A DNA stretch of 28,239 nucleotides, taken from positions 1 to 28,239 of the IMG/VR virus record IMGVR_UViG_3300030385_001015. One strand, written 5' to 3'. The notes under the pieces were generated by a model. The model was not told the origin of the DNA. It searched no databases and saw nothing but the letters and a program-made list of their open reading frames with translations. This document shows, one piece after another, positions 23,559-28,239 of this stretch (positions within the stretch are counted from its first letter, which is position 1; each line of letters begins with the position of its first letter). The position numbers were made by a program, and so were the translations under genes. Source of the DNA: a virus.

Positions 23559-24328
23559 AATTCTTCGTGTATAATGTGGTTAGTAGCTTGTGTATTACTT
23601 TCGCAATATCGCTTTTTTGTTTCTAATAAACTAATATATTCCTCTCTTCCTCTTGAAAGGAAATCTTCTGAAGCCCTAAACACCCCTATCTGATGTGGGG
23701 CTTTTGTTTCTATCACTACGAATATAAACTCTTTCGCCTCAAAGCCATCAAGATAAAAAGCAGCCTGTCGATGATAACCGTAGTTGTAAGCTTTCCTTCT
23801 GAAATCTTTGATGTCTGTTCCTGTGGTCTTAATATCCACAATCACATCACCATCGATAATCATATCACATTTACCTTTACACTTACTCATTGTGTTGAAA
23901 TCCACCCAAGTCTTTGGAACTTCCTTCTCAGAAGCATCCAATAAAGACTTAATCTCCTGGACTCCCTCCATCTTATTACGAAGCCTTAGAGCTAACTCGT
24001 AATCATCAAGGCTCATTAGTAATTTACCCTCCTCCTTACAAGTCTCTTCTAATCGGGCTTTCCAAGCTTTATTAAACTTAGATGTCATACCCTTTAACTT
24101 ATCAGGTCTATCTTCAGGATTAAAGATCACGAATCTCTCAGCGTACTCTTGTGGCTCCAGGACTAAAGTGTGAAACAGATTACCGAACCTTAAAGCTGGA
24201 CCATCTATCTTGCCTCCATTACGCATCATCCAATAGAATGATGGAGACTTCTGTACATAACCTAATTGAGAATTAGTAGTCCACTCCCAATCACCGTAGT
24301 ACTCGCTGTCATCGTTAAAATTCTTCAT
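23555..24328 (-). CDS. RecE-like exonuclease (PDDEXK, exodeoxyribonuclease VIII type)
   Basis: A 257-residue nuclease. The N-terminal region has SPSFYWMMRNG and ALRFGNLFHTLVLEP, with the His53 typical of RecE/Cas4-like nucleases. Catalytic residues are Asp155 in KCDMI, then Asp165 and Lys167 in VDIKTT, and the helix QAAFY (Gln188, Tyr192). The enzyme digests one strand from double-stranded ends to give 3' tails for annealing. It sits with SSB and an OB-like candidate annealing protein in the same operon. The start is ATG at 24328, inside a small upstream membrane gene. Confidence 0.9.
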   Translation of the reverse strand: MKNFNDDSEYYGDWEWTTNSQLGYVQKSPSFYWMMRNGGKIDGPALRFGNLFHTLVLEPQEYAERFVIFNPEDRPDKLKGMTSKFNKAWKARLEETCKEEGKLLMSLDDYELALRLRNKMEGVQEIKSLLDASEKEVPKTWVDFNTMSKCKGKCDMIIDGDVIVDIKTTGTDIKDFRRKAYNYGYHRQAAFYLDGFEAKEFIFVVIETKAPHQIGVFRASEDFLSRGREEYISLLETKKRYCESNTQATNHIIHEEL

Positions 24329-24488
24329 CTCTTCCTATGTCTTTCAGATTTATGCTGTCGGATTTTCCTTTGAAAAAGCTACCCAAAAATTGAAACATAC
24401 TACCAACTAAGTGTAACCAAAATGCAATCCATATAAAGATAGGTGCATCAGCAATAGATAAAATCCAATATAATATAATGTGAATCAT
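24315..24488 (-). CDS. 57-residue membrane protein, coupled to neighbours
   Basis: A short gene read directly from the minus strand. The product starts MIHIILYWILSIADAPIFIW and continues IAFWLHLVGSMFQFLGSFF, giving one or two membrane segments, then a charged tail (KGKSDSINLKDIGRDEEF). Its ATG (24488-24486) overlaps the stop of the upstream gene as ATGA, and its end overlaps the exonuclease start by 14 bases. Such double overlap is good evidence that it is real. A membrane protein between an OB-like protein and an exonuclease is unexpected; superinfection exclusion or membrane anchoring is possible. Confidence 0.7.
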   Translation of the reverse strand: MIHIILYWILSIADAPIFIWIAFWLHLVGSMFQFLGSFFKGKSDSINLKDIGRDEEF

Positions 24489-24973
24489 CCTTTAGCCTCC
24501 TTTAATGCGTTCATAATAGCTTGCTCTTGAGTGTTATTCATTGTGTACTTTGATACAGCTAATTCTACCTTGCCTACTTGACCACTCTTAATAGCATCTA
24601 ACATAGCAGTTTCAACTTCCTTAGTCATCTTATTCTGACTAGGCTTCTTATCTCTAATCCTAAGAGCATCTACAACATCACCAAAAGCCTTAACTCCCTT
24701 CTCTACATACAGAGTAACCCTAACAGTAACCCAATCCTCTACTAACCCACTACCAGCTACCTTCTCGATTGCCTTTGCGTTAGTTCGATTGAGTATCATC
24801 GGCTTATCCATCTCGTTGAAATATACAACAAAACAATCCTCTTTTCTTCCGTTCTGACCTGTTACTTTAGCCGAACCGACTCCCTTAATACTTACTACAA
24901 TCTCTCGTTTCCCTTCTAACGAGTACGATCCTAGATACTCATAGTTAAACTGTTTCTTCCAATGTCCGTTCAT
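24485..24973 (-). CDS. conserved phage protein, possible ssDNA-binding or annealing partner
   Basis: A 162-residue protein that I recognise as a family often found beside RecE-like nucleases in Bacteroidota phages. Its centre reads DKPMILNRTNAKAIEKVAGSGLVEDWVTVRVTLYVEKGVKAFGDVVDALRIRDKKP, which is strand-rich and OB-like, with a flexible, Lys-rich end and a C-terminal helical piece (NNTQEQAIMNALKEAKG). Position suggests that it works with the exonuclease as the annealing or SSB-like partner; this is inference. No RecT, Erf or Red-beta gene is visible elsewhere. Confidence 0.6.
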   Translation of the reverse strand: MNGHWKKQFNYEYLGSYSLEGKREIVVSIKGVGSAKVTGQNGRKEDCFVVYFNEMDKPMILNRTNAKAIEKVAGSGLVEDWVTVRVTLYVEKGVKAFGDVVDALRIRDKKPSQNKMTKEVETAMLDAIKSGQVGKVELAVSKYTMNNTQEQAIMNALKEAKG

Positions 24974-25071
24974 AATTTATTTTTAATTTAATTTACTCTT
25001 GTTAATAGGGTGGGGTGGTATGTTTTCTTAAATCCTACACCCTCCAAAATGGAACTTTCACTATTGACACC

Positions 25072-25344
25072 TTACGCTTCTGGGTCTAACCCACCTATCT
25101 TATTATATAGCTGATTAGATATACATTGAATCATATCGACAAATGGTTTTGCACAATGAAAATTGTCTTGTGTTTGACCATTCATCAATATAATATCAAA
25201 TCTAATCCTAGGGTAATTAGAACCGTTGAAATCTTGGGGAAAATTAGCAAAACTTACTTTGCAATCGTAAGCTTCAATTTCGTTATTAGCATTCCAACCT
25301 TCTATTATATAAGGTCGAACCGTTTTAGTTAATTCTTTTCTCAT
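25072..25344 (-). CDS. first gene of the leftward operon, unknown function
   Basis: A 90-residue protein (MRKELTKTVRPYIIEGWNANNEIEAYDCKVSFANFPQDFNGSNYPRIRFDI...). It looks like a small mixed alpha/beta protein; PYIIEGWNANNEIEAYDCKVSF and RIRFDIILMNG are strand-like. It is the first gene behind the strong leftward promoter at 25379-25410 and so likely an early-expressed protein. Family not recognised. Confidence 0.65.
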   Translation of the reverse strand: MRKELTKTVRPYIIEGWNANNEIEAYDCKVSFANFPQDFNGSNYPRIRFDIILMNGQTQDNFHCAKPFVDMIQCISNQLYNKIGGLDPEA

Positions 25345-25378
25345 CTCTCAAAATGATTTTTGGTTTGTAATTCTTTAA

Positions 25379-25410
25379 CAAATGTAAGAAACTTTATTTT
25401 ATAAAACAAA
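25379..25410 (-). promoter_or_regulatory. strong leftward early promoter
   Basis: On the minus strand TTTG (25410-25407), exactly 20 bases, then TACATTTG (25386-25379): a full match to the Bacteroidota housekeeping promoter. Transcription would start about seven bases downstream, near 25372, giving a leader of about 28 bases before the ATG at 25344. It should drive the early replication operon using host RNA polymerase. Confidence 0.85.
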
Positions 25411-25545
25411 AACTAAGTTGTTTTTTTTCGAATCTGTTTAGTTTCTGTTCAATTAATATTATATCCAGGATTTTAATTAATAATAGTAAATAGAAAAAAA
25501 AAAACGATCCAAACAGCTCCAGGCGGTAGGGGAGGAGGGAGGTTT

Positions 25546-25559
25546 CAATGCGTGCATTG
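25546..25559. promoter_or_regulatory. CAATGC-GT-GCATTG inverted repeat, copy 2
   Basis: Identical to 298-311. It lies about 135 bases upstream of the leftward promoter. Candidate operator or replication-protein site. Confidence 0.5.
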
Positions 25560-25635
25560 CTTTTTTATGTATCGAGTGATCTATATATCTTGCTTTGTCT
25601 ATATGTTTTTTTGTGGTGTTTTATTTTGCTTATAG

Positions 25636-25647
25636 TATGCAAGCATA
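25636..25647. promoter_or_regulatory. TATGC-AA-GCATA inverted repeat
   Basis: A 5+2+5 palindrome sharing the ATGCnnGCAT core of the two 14-bp repeats, 77 bases from the copy at 25546-25559. Probably bound by the same factor. Confidence 0.4.
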
Positions 25648-25684
25648 ACAAAATTAAATTAACTTAATTTGAGAAAACCAGTTT

Positions 25685-25699
25685 TAAATTAGGATTATT
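25685..25699. repeat. 15-bp element shared in inverted orientation with 209-223
   Basis: TAAATTAGGATTATT; its reverse complement is at 209-223. Here it lies about 60 bases upstream of the rightward promoter, whereas near the left end the element directly adjoins the matching promoter box. Confidence 0.5.
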
Positions 25700-25746
25700 G
25701 AATTATTTTTATATACGCGTGTTCCTTATCTTATTTTCGTTTTTTG

Positions 25747-25778
25747 CTTGTACGGTTGTGAACAATTGTTTATATTTG
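25747..25778 (+). promoter_or_regulatory. rightward promoter of the accessory operon
   Basis: CTTG at 25747-25750, 20 bases, then TATATTTG at 25771-25778. The last 18 bases (25761-25778) are identical to the minus strand at 187-204. Transcription would start near 25785, with a 35-base leader to the first ATG at 25820. Confidence 0.65.
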
Positions 25779-25819
25779 GCTGTTCTTAATTACTAACTAA
25801 CTACCTAAATTTTCAAACT

Positions 25820-25972
25820 ATGAGATATTTCGCACCTTTAAAACAGACTAAATTTGAATTAGCTTTAAGAGCTGAAGAAATAGAAAATTTTGTTTTTGTT
25901 TATAAATACAAAGTTTTATACCGATCTTTTTTTATGCCTTTTTACAAAAATTATTTTAACTCTAAAAATTAA
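25820..25972 (+). CDS. 50-residue basic protein, first gene of accessory operon
   Basis: A short frame, MRYFAPLKQTKFELALRAEE and onward, rich in Phe, Tyr and Lys, ending FYKNYFNSKN. It begins with AACTATG, the start context also seen before the other genes of this operon, and lies directly behind the promoter. No membrane span or family recognised. A longer frame that starts at 25890 overlaps it and is less likely. Confidence 0.5.
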   Translation: MRYFAPLKQTKFELALRAEEIENFVFVYKYKVLYRSFFMPFYKNYFNSKN

Positions 25973-25976
25973 TCTT

Positions 25977-26153
25977 ATGAAAACTATTTTTATTCACTTA
26001 CTACATTTCGCAGCTTGTATTTTATTTGTGGGCTTATTTTGTTCAATTGTATTGATTACAATTTTTTACTTTTTAGATTTGCCTATAGCAATGCTTTTTT
26101 GTGTATCGATAGAGTTCGCAATAGCTAAAATTATTTTAACTGGTAAACTATAA
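25977..26153 (+). CDS. 58-residue membrane protein
   Basis: Starts MKTIFIHLLHFAACILFVGL and continues with FCSIVLITIFYFLDLPIAMLFCVSIEFAIAKIIL, predicting two membrane segments with a short loop. The ATG at 25977 follows the previous stop by four bases; an in-frame ATG at 25890 would add 29 residues but overlaps the upstream gene. Function unknown; it lies four bases before the Gp88-family gene. Confidence 0.6.
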   Translation: MKTIFIHLLHFAACILFVGLFCSIVLITIFYFLDLPIAMLFCVSIEFAIAKIILTGKL

Positions 26154-26157
26154 AACT

Positions 26158-26808
26158 ATGGAATTCACTACACAAGATTTGATTGATTTGAAGCATTCGC
26201 AAATTTTGACGCAAAATGATAAGATGCGCAAAACATCAAAAGAAAATAATATCCGATTATACAATTTTGGTATTACTGCGCTTCGAAGCCATACAACAGG
26301 AAAGGTAACCTGTCCCTTTGCAGGCGCTTGTGCTAAATTTTGCTACGCTCGAAAAGGTTCGTTTATATGGACGAACACGAAAAAAGCGTATGAAAAGCGT
26401 TATTTGTTGACTAAAGAAAAAAGCCTGTTCATTGAAAAAATGTCAAACGCAATAGAGCGAAGAAAAGCTTCGCACATAAGAATTCACGACAGCGGAGACT
26501 TTTATAATTTTGAGTATATAAATTCTTGGTTCGAAATTATAAACAAATTTTCGAAGGTTCAATTTTACGCTTATACAAAAAGCAAAATTTTGTTCGATAA
26601 ATTAACTGACTCAACACCTGAAAATTTAACGCTTATTTTTTCGTTAGGTTCTAAGAATGACAATTTAATTAATGAGTCAAAAGATAGGCATTCGAAAATT
26701 TTTGAGAGCGAATTAGAGCTTTTGAATGCAGGCTATTTGAACGCTTCAAAAAATGATTTAATAGCCATATCAAAAGAGAGCCATAAAATAGGGCTTGTAA
26801 TACACTAG
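26158..26808 (+). CDS. Gp88-family protein, possible radical-SAM-like
   Basis: A 216-residue protein with clear features of the mycobacteriophage Gp88 family: TCPFAGACAKFCYARKG (residues 51-67), with Cys52, Cys58 and Cys62, then IRIHDSGDFYNFEYINSWFEI (108-128), FYAYTKSK (136-143) and SHKIGLVIH at the end. The Cys cluster followed by aromatic residues recalls phage proteins related to radical SAM enzymes (Gp37/Gp68, DUF5131), but the Cys spacing is not the canonical CxxxCxxC. The substrate is unknown. It is the largest gene of the accessory operon and is shorter than actinophage homologues as I recall them. Family membership is fairly sure, chemistry is inference. Confidence 0.8.
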   Translation: MEFTTQDLIDLKHSQILTQNDKMRKTSKENNIRLYNFGITALRSHTTGKVTCPFAGACAKFCYARKGSFIWTNTKKAYEKRYLLTKEKSLFIEKMSNAIERRKASHIRIHDSGDFYNFEYINSWFEIINKFSKVQFYAYTKSKILFDKLTDSTPENLTLIFSLGSKNDNLINESKDRHSKIFESELELLNAGYLNASKNDLIAISKESHKIGLVIH

Positions 26809-26841
26809 ATTAAAATATCATTAACTTAACACCTGGGAAAT

Positions 26842-27219
26842 ATGAACGAAGTACAATTTAATGCAAATAATAATTTAGTAGTAATCAATACACTAAATTT
26901 GCAGCTCAACAATTTAGACTATCTATTTAATTTGGGATTGAAAAGAACTAATCCCGAAACAATAGAAAAAATTAATTTACAATTTGAAAAAATAAGCAAA
27001 GAATTCTATAGTAATTTTGAGGCTAATTATGGCATTCAAAAAGTAGCAACACACAAAAAAGATAGAATATCTTTGTTGATTTACTATTCCAATATACTTT
27101 GCCGTGAGTCTGAAAACTGCGCCAATAAAGTTTATTTTTATGATATAAGTTTATACCGTGAATTTATGCAGATTAACAATAACGCTTTAGAAATTCGTAA
27201 ATATTTACTTAACTACTAA
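26842..27219 (+). CDS. protein of unknown function in the accessory operon
   Basis: A 125-residue protein, MNEVQFNANNNLVVINTLNLQLNNLDYLFNLGLKRTNPE..., mostly helical with many Asn and Tyr residues; two Cys in ILCRESENCANKVYFYD. It follows the Gp88-family gene after 33 bases and precedes the next by 11. No family recognised. Codon use is AT-rich like the rest of this operon. Confidence 0.6.
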   Translation: MNEVQFNANNNLVVINTLNLQLNNLDYLFNLGLKRTNPETIEKINLQFEKISKEFYSNFEANYGIQKVATHKKDRISLLIYYSNILCRESENCANKVYFYDISLYREFMQINNNALEIRKYLLNY

Positions 27220-27230
27220 AAGAAAAGACT

Positions 27231-27563
27231 ATGTATAAAATAACCCAAGTAACTACAGAAAAGCGCCTATTTTTTGGCACAAAAGAAATTGAAACGGTTT
27301 ATAAATTTGAAGAATACAATAGCGCCTTACTATTCGCATTGAACGAACAAATACCAAATTTTAAGCACATTGTAAGTGATTCAATACAAAGTAACCGTAA
27401 AACATTCGATAGACTCTACACCTGCAAACAATGGTTAAAATTAGCGCGCAAAAATCCGATTCATTATATAGGGCTGCAAAGTTCGAACGGTGTAAATTTA
27501 GAGCGGTTATACTATTACTACATCAATAGTAATAAACTTTATTATATCCAAAAACATATATAA
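27231..27563 (+). CDS. basic protein of unknown function
   Basis: A 110-residue protein, starting MYKITQVTTEKRLFFGTKEIETVYKFEEYNSALLFALNE. The first third is strand-like and the rest helical, with KTFDRLYTCKQWLKLARKN and many Tyr at the end. Start context AAAGAAAAGACTATG matches that of the next gene. Family unknown. Confidence 0.6.
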   Translation: MYKITQVTTEKRLFFGTKEIETVYKFEEYNSALLFALNEQIPNFKHIVSDSIQSNRKTFDRLYTCKQWLKLARKNPIHYIGLQSSNGVNLERLYYYYINSNKLYYIQKHI

Positions 27564-27582
27564 ACAACTAAAAGAAAATACT

Positions 27583-27810
27583 ATGAAAGCAAATCTAAAA
27601 GAAATTAACGCAGCGAAACAGCTACTAAAAAAAGAAGGTTATTATATAAGTGATCTTTGGCACGTTTTGGATGTTAACTATATAAACGAAAATCAATATT
27701 TTAATTGTACTAATGAAAAGGCTTATAGTATACTGAACACAGTTTTAAGTAGTGAACATATTATTGAAATAATAAGAAATAAAATACGCTTCGAAGTGCA
27801 CCAAGAATAG
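27583..27810 (+). CDS. small helical protein, LW.V.DV family of mobile elements
   Basis: A 75-residue protein with NAAKQLLKKEGYYISDLWHVLDVNYI, then FNCTNEKAYSILNTVLSSEHIIEIIRNKI. The pattern GY....LW.V.DV followed by F.CT.EEAY..L is a small family I recall from Bacteroidota phages, plasmids and conjugative elements, of unknown function. It is the last gene before the terminator at 27833. Confidence 0.65.
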   Translation: MKANLKEINAAKQLLKKEGYYISDLWHVLDVNYINENQYFNCTNEKAYSILNTVLSSEHIIEIIRNKIRFEVHQE

Positions 27811-27832
27811 ATTGTATATATAGCTACTGTTT

Positions 27833-27868
27833 GAAACCCTTTACATTAATTTGTAGAGGGTTTCTTTA
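27833..27868 (+). terminator. strong terminator of the accessory operon
   Basis: GAAACCCTTTACA (27833-27845), loop TTAATT, TGTAGAGGGTTTC (27852-27864) makes a 13-bp stem with one G-U pair, followed by a short T-rich stretch. It lies 23 bases after the last stop codon. Confidence 0.85.
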
Positions 27869-27900
27869 TTGGTACACAATAATAATATACATTTTTTTTT

Positions 27901-27952
27901 CAGCCCACAAACTAAACAGCTTATTTGCAGCCTATTTAAGGGCTGTTTTTTT
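27901..27952 (+). terminator. second terminator with a competing upstream arm
   Basis: CAGCC (27928-27932) pairs with GGCTG (27941-27945), followed by seven T. The arm GGGCTG (27940-27945) can instead pair perfectly with CAGCCC at 27901-27906. The two structures exclude each other, an attenuator-like arrangement, though no gene between terminators is evident. Confidence 0.6.
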
Positions 27953-27980
27953 GTGCTTGTATACTTGTGTATATATAATG

Positions 27981-28031
27981 CATTCGGAACGCTTAGAGTA
28001 CACTCTAATTGCCTGGGATCGCTAGTAATCG
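27981..28031 (+). other. hairpin plus 16S-rRNA-like motif
   Basis: TTAGAGT-AC-ACTCTAA (27993-28008) is a perfect inverted repeat. It is followed by ATCGCTAGTAATCG (28018-28031), identical to 14 bases of the conserved 3' region of bacterial 16S rRNA. TTCGGA upstream (27983-27988) also matches the bases before a helix in that region. No rRNA gene is present; the match may be chance. Confidence 0.3.
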
Positions 28032-28042
28032 AATAGAACTAT

Positions 28043-28071
28043 AGTACTACTTAATTAGTACTGTTTTTTTT
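28043..28071 (+). terminator. rho-independent terminator near the right end
   Basis: AGTACTA (28043-28049), loop CTTAAT, TAGTACT (28056-28062), a G, then eight T. A perfect 7-bp stem. Together with the hairpins at 27833 and 27928 it makes three terminator-like elements within 240 bases, which suggests one or two short transcripts between them. Confidence 0.7.
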
Positions 28072-28120
28072 ATGCCTTGTTTATCCTATTAGAACCAATA
28101 TAAATTAAGCCATCAATATA

Positions 28121-28164
28121 ATAGTATGTAATGAATACTATCATATAGTATGTAATGAATACTA
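28121..28164. repeat. tandem 20-bp palindromic repeats, operator-like
   Basis: The 20 bases ATAGTATGTAATGAATACTA occur twice (28121-28140 and 28145-28164) with a period of 24. Each contains TAGTAT and ATACTA separated by seven bases, so each copy is an inverted repeat suited to a dimeric protein. The surrounding 170 bases (28072-28239) are AT-rich and hold no gene that I can support. Confidence 0.65.
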
Positions 28165-28239
28165 CTATAACATATCGATATAATTATATATATACATAGG
28201 TAGGGGTGTCCAGATCACTAGCAAAAAATGCCTCAGAAC

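Larger units (their letters stand above)
25411..25819. other. divergent control region, possible origin
   Basis: No gene in about 400 bases. It holds a G-rich tract (25522-25542), two inverted repeats with core ATGCnnGCAT (25546-25559 and 25636-25647), the shared 15-bp element at 25685-25699 and the rightward promoter at 25747-25778. Position between divergent operons, repeats and AT-rich DNA would suit a replication origin, but no DnaA-box array was noticed. Confidence 0.45.

Noticed and set aside
27831-28025. A 64-codon open frame on the plus strand
   Set aside because: It begins inside the terminator hairpin at 27833, runs through a second terminator and has no coding-like composition.
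28018-28031. A real 16S rRNA gene fragment
   Set aside because: Only 14 contiguous bases match, with no longer alignment visible, so it is reported as a motif and not as rRNA.
28121-28164. CRISPR array
   Set aside because: Only two repeat copies with a four-base spacer; spacer length and palindromic form fit operators.
1-28239. Prophage with integrase
   Set aside because: No integrase, recombinase or attachment-site-like duplicated tRNA end was seen, so integration is not supported by this window.

Overview
This window looks like most or all of a small tailed-phage genome (Caudoviricetes, siphovirus-like: HK97-fold head plus a long tail with a tape measure) infecting a low-GC member of the Bacteroidota, probably a flavobacterium-like host. 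The evidence for the host is the AT-rich sequence, promoters of the Bacteroidota type (TTTG, about 20 nt, TAnnTTTG), few clear Shine-Dalgarno sequences, and protein families typical of Bacteroidota phages (DUF3127-like SSB, DUF5675 lysis protein). No integrase, excisionase or classical repressor is visible, so a temperate life style is not supported by the sequence.

Layout. (1) 1-524: non-coding control region. It holds a possible structured RNA on the minus strand, several inverted repeats, and four tandem 11-bp repeats just upstream of the small terminase gene. (2) 525-17153, plus strand: late genes in the usual order. These are small and large terminase, a sigma-factor-like protein, portal, a small spike-like protein, prohead protease, major capsid, connectors, tail terminator, tail tube, tail chaperones joined by a -1 frameshift at GGGAAAG, tape measure, and a large tail/fibre protein. 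A lysis cassette of small membrane proteins plus DUF5675 follows, then HNH endonuclease, T7 endonuclease I-like resolvase and a 45-residue Cys-rich acidic protein. (3) 17187-25344, minus strand: replication, recombination and nucleotide/DNA-modification genes. Read from right to left (transcription order) they are an unknown gene, an OB-like/annealing candidate, a new 57-residue membrane protein, RecE-like exonuclease, a stand-alone DnaA domain IV, an unknown gene, SSB, a replication initiator, a DnaB/RecA-like helicase, a cytosine-C5 methyltransferase, small unknowns, a possible nuclease, a PP-loop PAPS-reductase-like protein and a MazG-like protein. (4) 25345-25819: divergent control region with a near-consensus leftward promoter, a rightward promoter, inverted repeats and a G-rich tract. 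(5) 25820-27810, plus strand: an accessory operon of six small genes including a Gp88-family protein, ended by a strong terminator. (6) 27811-28239: further terminator-like hairpins, a short 16S-rRNA-like motif and a tandem operator-like repeat.

The late and early blocks converge on a bidirectional terminator near 17.17 kb. The early and accessory blocks diverge from 25.4-25.8 kb. Three sequence elements of that divergent region recur in inverted orientation at 187-311. If the molecule is circular, they flank the roughly 3-kb accessory arm. This symmetry, the 11-bp repeats and the possible minus-strand RNA are the least explained parts of the window. All family assignments come from reading motifs by eye; no database search was run.
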